A program made the translations under genes and the position numbers. A stretch of DNA of 64,000 nt, taken from contig NZ_AP018678.1 of assembly GCF_002218005.2 (NCBI RefSeq), positions 1-64,000 of the forward strand, read 5' to 3'. Origin of the DNA: Vibrio algivorus (GTDB taxonomy: Bacteria > Pseudomonadota > Gammaproteobacteria > Enterobacterales > Vibrionaceae). Positions 25,979 to 35,240 of the stretch are shown here, piece after piece (within the stretch, counting starts at the first letter, position 1; each line of letters starts with the position of its first letter). Under the pieces are notes generated by a model. The model did not search any database. It was not told the DNA's origin and worked only from the letters and a program-made list of their open reading frames with translations.

Positions 25979-26809
25979 ATGCATTTCCATTTTTCTAAAA
26001 TGCACGGTTTGGGTAATGACTTTATGGTGGTCGACTGTATTACTCAAAACATCTTCTTTTCACCTGATCTGATCCGTCGTTTGGCTGATCGCCATACTGG
26101 TGTCGGTTTTGATCAATTGTTGGTGGTAGAAGCGCCCTATGATCCAGAAACCGATTTTCATTACCGCATCTTTAATGCTGATGGTAGCGAAGTTGAGCAA
26201 TGCGGTAACGGTGCGCGCTGTTTTGCCCGTTTTGTGCGAATGAAAGGGCTTACCAATAAATACAGCATTAATGTAAGCACCAAAAAAGGTCGAATGGTGC
26301 TTAAAGTAGAAAGTCTAGATTCGGTCACCGTTAATATGGGTCAGCCTATTTTTGAGCCAAGCAAAATACCTTTTAAAGCAAAACAAGCAGAAAAGACCTA
26401 TATTTTACGTACTGGTGAACACACATTATTTTGTGGCGCAGTCAGCATGGGCAACCCACATGTGGTGACGATTGTCGAAGATGTTGATACTTTTGATGTT
26501 GATAATATCGGGCCTTTAATGGAGTCTCATGAGCGTTTTCCTGAGCGAGTGAATGCGGGCTTTATGCAAATTATTGACCGTCAAAACGTTAAGTTACGTG
26601 TGTACGAACGTGGTGCTGGTGAAACTCAGGCTTGCGGTAGCGGTGCGTGTGCCGCGGTTGCAATTGGTATTGACCAAGGGGTGCTTGATCAAGAAGTGAC
26701 AGTACAGTTGCCTGGCGGTAAGTTGCGAATTTTCTGGCAAGGCCAAGGTAAATCGTTATATATGACTGGCCCTGTGGCACATGTGTATGATGGGCAAATT
26801 AGTTTCTAA
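25979..26809 (+). CDS. dapF: Diaminopimelate epimerase DapF
   Basis: Converts LL-DAP to meso-DAP for peptidoglycan and lysine. 276 aa, close to E. coli's 274. The two catalytic Cys are in EQCGNGARCFARF (about 71-83) and QACGSGACAAVAIG (about 218-231); the N-terminus FSKMHGLGNDFMVVD is canonical. It heads dapF-DUF484-xerC-yigB, but an ERIC-like repeat follows its stop directly. Confidence 0.97.
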   Translation: MHFHFSKMHGLGNDFMVVDCITQNIFFSPDLIRRLADRHTGVGFDQLLVVEAPYDPETDFHYRIFNADGSEVEQCGNGARCFARFVRMKGLTNKYSINVSTKKGRMVLKVESLDSVTVNMGQPIFEPSKIPFKAKQAEKTYILRTGEHTLFCGAVSMGNPHVVTIVEDVDTFDVDNIGPLMESHERFPERVNAGFMQIIDRQNVKLRVYERGAGETQACGSGACAAVAIGIDQGVLDQEVTVQLPGGKLRIFWQGQGKSLYMTGPVAHVYDGQISF

Positions 26810-26810
26810 T

Positions 26811-26938
26811 TACATCCTTCGTCCTTGAAACTGCAGTTTTGTTGACGGCGTTCATTCGCCCCAATCGAATAGGCGAGCTATGCTCATGGGGGCTCATTCA
26901 CTTGTCGCCTCACTGCAATCTCAATTACTTTGGCTGTA
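26811..26938. repeat. ERIC-like repeat
   Basis: A 128-bp imperfect palindrome starting two bases after the dapF stop. It shares the ERIC landmarks: CTTCGTCCTTGAAACTGCAG near one end, CCCCAATC...GGGGGCTC in the middle, and GCCTCACTGCAATCTCAATT at the other end. Its ends are more degenerate than those of the copy at 31753-31880. Confidence 0.75.
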
Positions 26939-26984
26939 GTCATATATTTATAATTAACTATAGATTTCAAATATAGAGTGAGTG

Positions 26985-27704
26985 ATGCAAGCGGATCATT
27001 TGACTGCCGAAACGGTAGCAGAATATTTAAAAGATAATCCTGATTTCTTTTTACATCGTCCTGAGCTGGTAGACCGCTTAGCCATTTCTCATCAGCAACA
27101 AGGCGCAGTTTCTTTGGTTGAAGTGCAAATGCGCCGTCAGCGTCAGCGTATCGAAGAGCTTGAAGAAGACATTACGCAAATGATGTCTTTAGCGGCTAAA
27201 AATGATCGTACTTTCCATCAATTAATGGATCTGCAAAAGTCGTTACTCGCTTGTCAATCAATTGAAGCTCTTGATCAAGAAATCATGCAATATAGCCGCA
27301 AGATCGGTTTAAAATCACACCTTTTATTGCTTGATCACGTTAATTCAAATTGGAATTTATCGCACGACACCTACCACAGGTTTTCCACCAATCACTTAAA
27401 TGGTAAAGATGCTTATTTAGGACGCTTAAATCGCCAAGACCGTTATGCGTTATTTGGTGGTGATCGTTTCGCGAATAATGAGATGTCGGAGCTTGGCTCT
27501 TACGTGGTTTTGCCTTTGGCAGCGCATAGTAAAAAATTGGGCTTATTGGCATTTTCAAGTCAAGAAGGCGGTCATTTTCAGCCAGAAATGGACACCTTGT
27601 TTTTACGCCATTTGACGGAATTAGTCACCTTTATGGTTCAATTGCTTGATGAACAAATGGAATCGAACCAGCCAGAAACCTTAAGCTGCGCCAATGAATC
27701 CTAA
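26985..27704 (+). CDS. DUF484 family protein (YigA-like)
   Basis: A 239-aa protein of the DUF484 family, always found between dapF and xerC but without a proven role. The N-terminal MQADHLTAETVAEYLKDNPDFFLHRPELV is the family signature. Heptad-like MRRQRQRIEELEEDITQMM (about 50-68) suggests a coiled coil, and the C-terminal half resembles a GAF fold. A GTG one codon upstream (26982) is an alternative start. Its stop overlaps the xerC start by 11 bp. Confidence 0.9.
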   Translation: MQADHLTAETVAEYLKDNPDFFLHRPELVDRLAISHQQQGAVSLVEVQMRRQRQRIEELEEDITQMMSLAAKNDRTFHQLMDLQKSLLACQSIEALDQEIMQYSRKIGLKSHLLLLDHVNSNWNLSHDTYHRFSTNHLNGKDAYLGRLNRQDRYALFGGDRFANNEMSELGSYVVLPLAAHSKKLGLLAFSSQEGGHFQPEMDTLFLRHLTELVTFMVQLLDEQMESNQPETLSCANES

Positions 27705-28635
27705 TTTTCCTACTGGTTTGGCCGTATCATTACAACGCTTTTATGATTACTTACATCATGAAAGAGGCTTAAGTGCCCATACACAAGCCAACTATCAGCG
27801 TCAGTTGACTATTATGACTCAGCAACTGGTTGAGCTTGGTATCACCGAGTGGCAACAAGTCGATGCCGCTTGGGTTAGACAATTGACCACTAAAGGAATG
27901 CGTGAAGGCTTGAAAGCTAGCAGCATTGGCACACGCTTATCATCTTTACGCAGTTTCTTTGATTATCTTATTTCGATTGATGAGTTAACCGCTAACCCAG
28001 CTAAAGGGGTCTCTGCGCCAAAGAAAAAGCGCCCTCTACCAAAGAACTTAGATATTGATGAAGTAGGTCAATTACTCGAAGTGAATGATGATGACCCATT
28101 ATCTATTCGCGATCGTGCCATGATGGAATTGATGTATGGAGCTGGCTTGCGTTTAGCCGAACTCGTTAGTATTGATATCCAACATGTGCAATTAAGTGTC
28201 GGTGAGATTCGCGTTATTGGTAAAGGTAATAAAGAACGTAAAGCGCCTTTTTCTGGCCAAGCGAAACAATGGTTAGATCGTTGGCTTACCGTGCGTTCTA
28301 GCCTGGCGAATGAAGAAGAACAGGCGTTGTTTGTCTCAAAACGCGGTACTCGTATTTCACATCGTAATGTGCAAAAACGTATGGAAGAATGGGGGATTAA
28401 GCAAGGAGTGTCTAGCCATATTAGCCCGCATAAATTGCGTCACTCATTTGCCACCCACATGTTGGAATCGAGCCAGAATTTACGTGCGGTACAAGAGCTG
28501 CTTGGGCACGAAAATATTTCGACCACCCAAATTTATACCAGCTTAGATTTCCAGCATTTAGCTAAGGTTTATGATAACGCGCACCCTAGAGCGAAAAAGA
28601 ACCGCGCGCCATCCAACTCTGAATCGGACGATTAA
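27694..28635 (+). CDS. xerC: Site-specific tyrosine recombinase XerC
   Basis: With XerD resolves chromosome dimers at dif. 313 aa. Catalytic residues are visible: Arg in YGAGLRLAELVSID (about 150), the HKLRHSFATHM box (about 248-258), His in LGHENISTTQIY (about 270) and the Tyr nucleophile in IYTSLDF (about 280). The N-terminal SAM-like domain includes FYDYLHHERGLSAHTQANY. It overlaps DUF484 and precedes yigB by 36 bp, as in E. coli. Confidence 0.97.
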   Translation: MNPNFPTGLAVSLQRFYDYLHHERGLSAHTQANYQRQLTIMTQQLVELGITEWQQVDAAWVRQLTTKGMREGLKASSIGTRLSSLRSFFDYLISIDELTANPAKGVSAPKKKRPLPKNLDIDEVGQLLEVNDDDPLSIRDRAMMELMYGAGLRLAELVSIDIQHVQLSVGEIRVIGKGNKERKAPFSGQAKQWLDRWLTVRSSLANEEEQALFVSKRGTRISHRNVQKRMEEWGIKQGVSSHISPHKLRHSFATHMLESSQNLRAVQELLGHENISTTQIYTSLDFQHLAKVYDNAHPRAKKNRAPSNSESDD

Positions 28636-28671
28636 CCCTTTACCCACACTAAATCAAACGAGGAGCTACCT

Positions 28672-29406
28672 ATGTCATTACGCTTTTATCGCAACATTCC
28701 CACTATTAAAGCCATGACGTTTGATTTAGACGATACCCTCTATGATAACCATCCTGTGATTGTCGACCTTGAACAAAAAACGGCTGACTGGATGCATCAA
28801 CATCACCCGGTCAGCCAAAACATGAGCCATCAAGAGTGGCGTTTGTTGAAATTCAAATTAGCCGAGCAAACCCCATTTCTACAAAGTGATGTTTCTGAAT
28901 GGCGTTTTCAGCAAATTCGTCAGGGATTAATGCATTTGGGTTACGATGATCCAAAAGCTTCTCAAGTGGCTAAATTGGCAATGGATCAAGTGGTCATTTG
29001 GCGTCATCAAATTGAAGTGCCACAAATGACTCATCTGGTGATGACTCAGCTTAAACAGAAAATGCCATTGATCGCGATAACCAACGGTAACGTTAATCCC
29101 AGTAAAATTGGCCTAGGTGATTATTTTGACCTTGTGCTTAACGCCGGCCCTGATGGTTGGGCGAAACCGCATGGTCAAATGTTCGAAACCGCATTAGTAC
29201 ATCTTGGCTTACCAGCTGAAAATGTGTTGCATGTGGGCGATAACCTGACTTCCGATGTTGCAGGGGCGAAATATGCCGGTATGACAGCTTGTTGGATTAA
29301 TGATTATCAAAAATCACTCAAGCATGAAGAGTATGGAAAAGTGCTACCAGATGTGGAGATCACCGCACTTGAGGATTTGTTGGCTTTTATCGAATCTCGT
29401 AGCTAG
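28672..29406 (+). CDS. yigB: HAD phosphatase YigB
   Basis: A 244-aa HAD-superfamily hydrolase. Motif I FDLDDTLYDN (about 17-26), motif II AITNGN (about 139-144), motif III Lys in WAKPHGQMF, and motif IV HVGDNLTSDVAGA. In E. coli YigB dephosphorylates FMN and a riboflavin intermediate. AACGAGGAG provides the ribosome binding site. It is the last gene of the dapF-xerC cluster. Confidence 0.92.
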   Translation: MSLRFYRNIPTIKAMTFDLDDTLYDNHPVIVDLEQKTADWMHQHHPVSQNMSHQEWRLLKFKLAEQTPFLQSDVSEWRFQQIRQGLMHLGYDDPKASQVAKLAMDQVVIWRHQIEVPQMTHLVMTQLKQKMPLIAITNGNVNPSKIGLGDYFDLVLNAGPDGWAKPHGQMFETALVHLGLPAENVLHVGDNLTSDVAGAKYAGMTACWINDYQKSLKHEEYGKVLPDVEITALEDLLAFIESRS

Positions 29407-29531
29407 GACGCTACGCTTCTCGTGGTTCGACAAAGGTAGCGAGTAGATTACATAATTTGAAAATCACTCTATGTGTAGACTTCTTTAGCTGAAAAGTTAA
29501 GCTGCGTTTGAGGCACGGGACTCGAGACACG

Positions 29532-30146
29532 CTAACCGTAAACACTATGTTGCCTATCCGCCTCATACACCTTTAAAAACAATTCAAAATACTGTTGTAG
29601 GGATGAAAAATTCTGTTGTGGATTCAGTTGCTGCAACAGGTTTATTCCCACCTCACAAGTACATAAATTCCCTTTTTCTTGATTGCGGCGCAAGCGGTAG
29701 TTTGATGTTTGTTCACTCAACAATACTACTTTCGGTAAGGTTTGTAGCCACGGGCTTTTATTGAGCATTTTCTTGGCTTCTTGCCAGGTGCCATCCAAGA
29801 TAATAAATAATGGTGCACTTTTATTGGCACTAGTGTTTATTGAAGCCTGAAATTCACTCACTTCAATCGCATTTTCACTTGGAAATAATAAATAACTTGG
29901 TTGCTCGCTAATTTGTTTTATTAGGTTCGCTGGTGGGGTTATTCGATCCCAAATATGTACTTGGCAATGCGGCAAGCTGTGAGTGAGAAGTTTACCTGTG
30001 TTGGTCGCACGTTTGGCTTCATTTGGATGAGTTAGTAGGGCTATCTGTGTCGTGCTATCAAGTTTTGGGCAATGGTCGCAAATACATTGATAACGTAGAC
30101 CGCAACTAGGGCAAGCTCCGGTCTGAGTTGAGGGTAATGAAGACAT
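29532..30146 (-). CDS. DTW-domain tRNA-uridine aminocarboxypropyltransferase (TapT-like)
   Basis: A 204-aa DTW protein. The N-terminal CPSCGLRYQCICDHC (about 13-27) has the paired Cys typical of the family, and LDGTWQEAKKMLNKSPWL (about 117-134) carries the DTW motif in the form DGTW. SNYRLRRNQEKGNLCTCE is also conserved. Members such as E. coli TapT add acp to U47 of tRNA. Convergent with yigB; the 125-bp gap between them shows no clear element. Confidence 0.85.
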   Translation of the reverse strand: MSSLPSTQTGACPSCGLRYQCICDHCPKLDSTTQIALLTHPNEAKRATNTGKLLTHSLPHCQVHIWDRITPPANLIKQISEQPSYLLFPSENAIEVSEFQASINTSANKSAPLFIILDGTWQEAKKMLNKSPWLQTLPKVVLLSEQTSNYRLRRNQEKGNLCTCEVGINLLQQLNPQQNFSSLQQYFELFLKVYEADRQHSVYG

Positions 30147-30181
30147 GTTGGCTCTGCAGAGTAGATAAATATCCGAGCAGT

Positions 30182-31222
30182 TTACATTTTTATCCCTTGC
30201 TGCGCTGCACTGATGTTATCTGAAAATAGCGTAACGTTGCCTTTTCTATCGCTTGCTGGCGCAGTAGAAGCATTAAGTGGGTAGCTGACGCCAGTGTATT
30301 CCATGGTGTGATTTGCCGCTTTGATACCGCCACCACTCACGGGAATGATTAAATCACGCCAACCAAAGTGATGATAATTGCTGACTTGAATTGGGGTACG
30401 TACTTGAGTAATACGGCTATTAAAACGCCACTCATTATTATGATTTTCAAACATTAAAATGGTACAGCCACCCGAACCACACCAGTCGGTTAAGATAAAT
30501 AATTCAGGCTGCTGATCGTTGTTAATATCGTAAGTGAGCCAGCGATAACGGTTGTTTTCTGGATCGGTACGGTGGTCTTTAAAGTACTTACGTAAAGTAG
30601 TGTCGACTTTTGCATCGTATTGATTGCTGCCTTTAATGCTTGCGACCGCCAGTGCATCTACTGGACCTTGAGTGCTTTTTTGTCCTGCTTTGACCATAGT
30701 GGTTTCGACTTTCATTTTTTGTAGCGTTAACCCATCAGTACCTAGGTTATATTCACCACCATTAATGATTTCTTTCTGTGCTTTAAGTTGAAAACCGTCA
30801 ACAGTAAACACTCGAAGCGCCTTCATTTTAGTCTCTGCATGTTGAGTCATTAAAACGTGCAATTGCTGATCTTGCTGCTGCCAATAGCCGGTTTCGATTA
30901 GGCTTTTATCACCATTTTGATAGTCATAATGGGTCGCGGCGGTATGATCGTCATTGAGTACTAATGTGGTGGTTAATCCGGCACTTGGTTGGCTTTGATA
31001 AGTCCCCACGAATTGCTCGGCAACGTTGTCTTTGGCTTGTTGTTGGCTAGCTGAAATGAAATCTTGCTCTGATATGTCGTTGTGTGCAGAAGATTGAGCC
31101 TCGCTGCTTGCCATTTCAATTGGCTCACTTTGTGCCAGTAGTTGCGGTTCATCTGGTTGGCTAGAACATGCACTTAGTAACAATAGTGCAGAAAAACTCA
31201 ATGGGATTGTATAAGCCTTCAT
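30182..31222 (-). CDS. Lipoprotein with NlpE-like domain and Asp-rich C-terminal domain
   Basis: A 346-aa lipoprotein: signal peptide MKAYTIPLSFSALLLLSAC with lipobox LSAC (Cys about 19). After an acidic linker, FVGTYQSQPSAGLTTTLVLNDD to about residue 165 resembles the NlpE N-terminal beta-barrel fold (GTYEG...TLTLNDDGTY). The C-terminal half has YDINNDQQPELFILTDWCGSGGCTILMF, a calcium-loop-like DxNxDxxxE motif and a Cys pair, as in secreted hypothetical proteins. Function unknown; an envelope stress or copper role by NlpE analogy is speculative. Confidence 0.75.
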   Translation of the reverse strand: MKAYTIPLSFSALLLLSACSSQPDEPQLLAQSEPIEMASSEAQSSAHNDISEQDFISASQQQAKDNVAEQFVGTYQSQPSAGLTTTLVLNDDHTAATHYDYQNGDKSLIETGYWQQQDQQLHVLMTQHAETKMKALRVFTVDGFQLKAQKEIINGGEYNLGTDGLTLQKMKVETTMVKAGQKSTQGPVDALAVASIKGSNQYDAKVDTTLRKYFKDHRTDPENNRYRWLTYDINNDQQPELFILTDWCGSGGCTILMFENHNNEWRFNSRITQVRTPIQVSNYHHFGWRDLIIPVSGGGIKAANHTMEYTGVSYPLNASTAPASDRKGNVTLFSDNISAAQQGIKM

Positions 31223-31302
31223 GTTATTTTTATTCCTTAATTTTTCGTATCAAGTAACGTTAAGGTTACTTAGTAGACTGACCGCAAAACAGAAGGTTCA
31301 TT

Positions 31303-31770
31303 ATGGCATATTGGTTATTTAAAACAGAACCCGACACATTTTCGATTGATACCTTGCGGGTGCAAAATGTCGCGTGTTGGGAGGGAGTCCGCAATTATCA
31401 AGCCCGTAATATGTTACGTGATGAAGTGAAAGTGGGTGATGAGGTTTTGATCTACCATTCTTCTTGTAAAAATATTGGGGTTGCTGGTATCGCCAAAGTG
31501 GTGAAGGGCGCATACCCAGATCATTTTCAATTTGATCCAGAAAGTCCATATTTTGATATTAAATCTGATTCGAGCAACCCACGATGGGTGATGGTAGATA
31601 TTGAATTTGTTCGTAAAACCAGTCGCATTATTAGTTTGGCGGAAATGAAAGCCATGCCTGAGTTGGAAAATATGCCTTTGGTGAAAAGAGGAAATCGTTT
31701 GTCGATCATGCCTGTAACTGAATTTGAATGGCTGGCAATTTTAGATAAAGAATATACCCTTCGTACTTGA
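31303..31770 (+). CDS. EVE-domain protein
   Basis: A 155-aa EVE/PUA-like protein (thymocyte nuclear protein 1 family), thought to bind modified nucleic acid bases. Family motifs are MAYWLFKTEPDTFSID, WEGVRNYQARNMLRD (about 27-41), GDEVLIYHSS (about 46-55) and the WVMVDIEFV strand. An AGAAGG site precedes the ATG. Its last five codons and stop (31753-31770) lie inside an ERIC-like repeat, so the original C-terminus has been replaced or trimmed. Confidence 0.88.
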   Translation: MAYWLFKTEPDTFSIDTLRVQNVACWEGVRNYQARNMLRDEVKVGDEVLIYHSSCKNIGVAGIAKVVKGAYPDHFQFDPESPYFDIKSDSSNPRWVMVDIEFVRKTSRIISLAEMKAMPELENMPLVKRGNRLSIMPVTEFEWLAILDKEYTLRT

Positions 31771-31880
31771 AGCTGCAGCTTTGTTGATGGCGCTCATTCA
31801 CCCCAATCATTTAGGCAAGCTAAACTCATGGGGCCCCATTCGCTTATCGCCTCACTGCAACTCCAATTACTTTGGGTATA
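31753..31880. repeat. ERIC-like repeat overlapping the EVE gene 3' end
   Basis: A 128-bp imperfect palindrome with ends TATACCCTTCGTACTTGAAG (31753-31772) and TTACTTTGGGTATA (ending 31880), and a central CCCCAATC...CATGGGG stem. Landmarks AAGCTGCAGCTTTGTTG and GCCTCACTGCAACTC match the enterobacterial/Vibrio ERIC consensus. Length agrees with typical ERIC (about 127 bp). Confidence 0.85.
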
Positions 31881-31958
31881 TAGGCTGCTTGTAAAGATAA
31901 AAAAATGGCCGCTAATTTAAGCTGCCATTTTTGATTCAATAACTTGTTGGACTTCGTC

Positions 31959-32792
31959 TTATAACAAGTGATCTTCTAGGTAGTGCGCCACGGCTTCGTC
32001 GAGGCTGCTACCAATAATGTCATTATCTGGTAGCGCTTTCATGACTTTGTCGTGAGCTGTGCCCATGATCAAGCCTTTGTGCGCCGCTGCCAGCATTTCC
32101 ACATCATTCATGCCGTCTCCAAACGAGATGCAGTTTTTAAGTTCTTTACCTAGTTTGTTCGCCACGGCTAATAGAGCATCCCCTTTTGATACATTAGGTG
32201 CCATCATTTCTAAACACCAAGGCGTTGAGAAAGCAATGCTGATACGATCACCAAATTGTTCTTTTAGCTGTTGTTCATAAGCCGCTAAATGATCATGGTC
32301 GGTATGAGTAAAGAATAACTTAGCAATGTCTTCGGTTGGTGCATTATCAGTATCGAATAACGAATAATTAAAGCCAGACTCTTGGTGATGCTTGCTGAGT
32401 TTAAGATCTTCTTTATCAGTCAACCAATCATTACTACGGTAGATATGAATGCGATGGGTTGGATCTTGTTTGATGATATCGACAATCGGTTGAATTACAT
32501 CTTCAGGCAGATTTTTGCTATACAGTAATTCGTTATCTGGTGAGTGAACACGAGCACCATTAGACGTGATCATATAAGCTGGAATACCGGCACTAGTGCG
32601 AAAGCTTTCTACATCAATATGGTGGCGGCCGGTGGCAAAAATAAAGGTCATGCCTTTTTGATGTAGCTTCTTCAGTGTTTGCTTGGTGAATGTACCTAAG
32701 GTGTGATCAGGCAACAATAGCGTGCCATCTAAATCAGATGCAACAATATGCACATCTTGTAGAGCTGGTTGAGAAAGCGTGTTGTTTGACAT
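31959..32792 (-). CDS. yigL: Cof-type HAD phosphatase, YigL-like
   Basis: A 277-aa Cof/class IIB HAD phosphatase. Motif I VASDLDGTLLLPDH (about 17-30), motif II FATGR, Lys in SKGDALLAVANKLG, and motif IV SFGDGMNDVEMLAAA (about 225-239). E. coli YigL acts on pyridoxal phosphate and sugar phosphates and follows pldB, as here; the name rests partly on that synteny. The gap to pldB is 170 bp. Confidence 0.82.
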   Translation of the reverse strand: MSNNTLSQPALQDVHIVASDLDGTLLLPDHTLGTFTKQTLKKLHQKGMTFIFATGRHHIDVESFRTSAGIPAYMITSNGARVHSPDNELLYSKNLPEDVIQPIVDIIKQDPTHRIHIYRSNDWLTDKEDLKLSKHHQESGFNYSLFDTDNAPTEDIAKLFFTHTDHDHLAAYEQQLKEQFGDRISIAFSTPWCLEMMAPNVSKGDALLAVANKLGKELKNCISFGDGMNDVEMLAAAHKGLIMGTAHDKVMKALPDNDIIGSSLDEAVAHYLEDHLL

Positions 32793-32962
32793 ATTGCCTC
32801 TATATAATCATTTAAAAACAGGAATAGTTTACGTTAATTTAATAGGAAAAAAGAGGGTAAAGCTGGCATAGTTCATTTCCTCTTTTATTTATATAAAGAG
32901 AAAGCTAAAACGCTTTTATCTCGAACGAAATTTAACCACAAAAGAACAACAGGCCCTAGGAA

Positions 32963-33961
32963 TTAAGATTGCTGGGCAAAAAATTTTAAACATTGAGCTA
33001 GTGCTTGGCTGCGCAATTGATCTGTTTCAAAAAACAGTTCGTGGCGAGCGCCTTGTATTATTGCCAACTGTGCTAACCCCGGCTTGGTTTTGTTGATCTT
33101 GTTGATGAAGCGTCTTTGAGCGGCATTATCGACAATGGTATCTTGACTGGCTTGCATTAAGAGTACAGGCAAGTTCAATTTATGTGCTTCTTTTCCACAA
33201 AGCTTGGCGGCGATTAATGATTGATGAGCCCAGTGAGTACTGACGCCACCAAGTTGAATTTCGGGTTGTTGCTCATATAAACCGCGGAACCATTGGTAAC
33301 GTAATGCACTGTGAGTGAGATCATTGGTTTCAAATGGCTTGTTATAATAAGGTTTTTGTCCCGGAGCATAAACCGGATCTGGGCTACGAGATGACATCCA
33401 TTTGGTCAGTGGGCCAGAAATCGGGCGTAGATACCATTGCATTTGAATGCCGATCATAGGTGCACTGAACGCAATCGCATCAAAATGATGACTTGGATGA
33501 GTTTGTAGATAACGCGTTGAAATCGCCCCTCCCATAGAGTGAGCCAAAATAAAGCGTTTTTGATAGCGGCTTAAATTAAATGCTTCAACCACATGATGCA
33601 TATCTTTGATGTAGTAATCAAAATGCTCAACATGACCGATTTGTTTATCGGCGCAGCAGCGTTCGGACATACCTTGGCCACGATGGTCATAAGAGTAAAC
33701 GTCATAACCTTGTTCAACCAGATCCCAAAACACCTCTTGATACTTATAAACACTCTCAATCCGGCCATTGACTAATAAAATGACTTTGGTGTTCTCTGGA
33801 CGAGTGAAAGACACCCAGTACAATTGCTTGCCCTGTTGGCCTTCAATGAATCCGTCATTTCGCGATTGCCAAAATGGAGTTAAGGTCTGTTGCGAAAACT
33901 CGATCAACTTTTGTTCACGTTGCCAGTCTTTGTTGTGCTCAATCATATTTGGTTTAATCAT
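32963..33961 (-). CDS. pldB: Lysophospholipase L2
   Basis: A 332-aa alpha/beta-hydrolase that hydrolyses lysophospholipids at the inner membrane. The nucleophile elbow is AHSMGGAIS (about 142-150), the oxyanion region VNGRIESVYKYQE, and YSYDHRGQGMSER is the family motif; the Asp of the triad is likely in ASQDTIVDN and the His in GARHELFFE. Start 33961 is used; a second ATG at 33946 would give a start more like E. coli, but neither has a strong ribosome binding site. Confidence 0.9.
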   Translation of the reverse strand: MIKPNMIEHNKDWQREQKLIEFSQQTLTPFWQSRNDGFIEGQQGKQLYWVSFTRPENTKVILLVNGRIESVYKYQEVFWDLVEQGYDVYSYDHRGQGMSERCCADKQIGHVEHFDYYIKDMHHVVEAFNLSRYQKRFILAHSMGGAISTRYLQTHPSHHFDAIAFSAPMIGIQMQWYLRPISGPLTKWMSSRSPDPVYAPGQKPYYNKPFETNDLTHSALRYQWFRGLYEQQPEIQLGGVSTHWAHQSLIAAKLCGKEAHKLNLPVLLMQASQDTIVDNAAQRRFINKINKTKPGLAQLAIIQGARHELFFETDQLRSQALAQCLKFFAQQS

Positions 33962-34162
33962 TACTCAGTTATATTGGTTCAACTATGCCACTTTTTGTCT
34001 ATCTTCCGTAGCAATTTCTTGGCTATTTTAATGGCTCATTTTATGGTTTTAAATATGAAGTGTTGATGACGGTAACGATAGGTTAAGTTGTGTAAGCTTA
34101 TAGCTATGTTGTTATGGTTGTTTTATGGTGGATAAATAAAGTAATAATGGAGTGATACTTTG

Positions 34163-35221
34163 ATGCCACAAGCTAGCCAACCAACCCAACCTACTCAGCC
34201 AAGGGTTTTCTTCTTTGATCTACTGAGATGCGTAGCGGCTATTTTTGTTATTGCCATTCATGTTCTTGCTCCTTATCGCTATGAGCTGGGAACCATTCCT
34301 TTTAATCAATGGGTAACGGCTGTAAGTCTTAATAGTGTTTCTCGATGGGCAGTGCCGGTATTTATCATGATCTCTGGTGCTTTGTTATTAAGTGATTCTC
34401 GCCCATTTGATGCTAAATATTATCTGCAACGTCGATTTGGCAAGGTATTGATTCCCTTTTTAATTTGGTCGCTTTTTTATGCTTACCTTTCTGGGTGGGG
34501 AATCAATGGATTTGATGGTGAGCTTGCTTCTTCGGTCTTAGCGGATAGCTTTCACCATGCAACTTACTACCATCTTGGGTTTTTCTATTACTTCCTTCCT
34601 TTATATTTCGTTGCCCCTTTCTTGCAAATTTTGGTGAAAAAAGTTGATAACACCGGGTTGTTTATTTTGGTGATGTTGTGGTTATTAACCACTAACTTTT
34701 ATTTACTGAGTTTTGATGGCCCATGGAGTAATCAATATTATTTATATAGTGGTTATCTGTTATTGGGTTATGTCTGTTATCAAAAGCTTCCGCTAGATAA
34801 GTCGCTCGTGATTGGTCTGACGGTATTAGGCGTTGCAGCGCTATTAGTGACTGGATTTTCGGTGATAACGGATAGTGTTGAGGTTGGTGAGTACACGGTA
34901 GGGCGTTGGCTTTCTTATAAAACGTTGAACACTGTATTAGCAGCTACAATGATATTTATGGTAGGTCGTTATTTTGGTGAATCTATTGCAGGTAAGGCAA
35001 AGCGAATAATTGGTTTTATTAGCGATCACAGTTTAGGGGTGTATATTCTGCATCCACTATTTCTATGGCCGATGAAAACTTATGGTTGGTATCAAGGCCA
35101 CCCAATTTGGGTAATTCCTGTTTGGGTCGCGTTGAGTGGTGCAGGAGCGTTGGGATTAAGTTGGTTAATGACTCGCTCTAATAAGACTTGTTGGTTATTA
35201 CCTGTGGCAAGCAAGTCTTAA
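34163..35221 (+). CDS. Acyltransferase-3 family membrane protein
   Basis: A 352-aa integral membrane protein with about ten hydrophobic segments. The start is the ATG at 34163 with GGAG upstream. The N-terminal FFFDLLRCVAAIFVIAIHV carries the catalytic His of the OafA/WecH-type acyltransferase-3 family, followed by RWAVPVFIMISGALLL and RRFGKVLIPFLIWSLFY. It resembles WecH-like O-acetyltransferases. The acceptor (surface glycan or exopolysaccharide) cannot be told; no glycan cluster is adjacent. Confidence 0.85.
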   Translation: MPQASQPTQPTQPRVFFFDLLRCVAAIFVIAIHVLAPYRYELGTIPFNQWVTAVSLNSVSRWAVPVFIMISGALLLSDSRPFDAKYYLQRRFGKVLIPFLIWSLFYAYLSGWGINGFDGELASSVLADSFHHATYYHLGFFYYFLPLYFVAPFLQILVKKVDNTGLFILVMLWLLTTNFYLLSFDGPWSNQYYLYSGYLLLGYVCYQKLPLDKSLVIGLTVLGVAALLVTGFSVITDSVEVGEYTVGRWLSYKTLNTVLAATMIFMVGRYFGESIAGKAKRIIGFISDHSLGVYILHPLFLWPMKTYGWYQGHPIWVIPVWVALSGAGALGLSWLMTRSNKTCWLLPVASKS

Positions 35222-35240
35222 TATGAATGGCTTAATGGAA

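Noticed and set aside
29407..29531. Gap between yigB and the DTW gene as a possible RNA or terminator
   Set aside because: No stable hairpin with a T-run and no promoter stood out.
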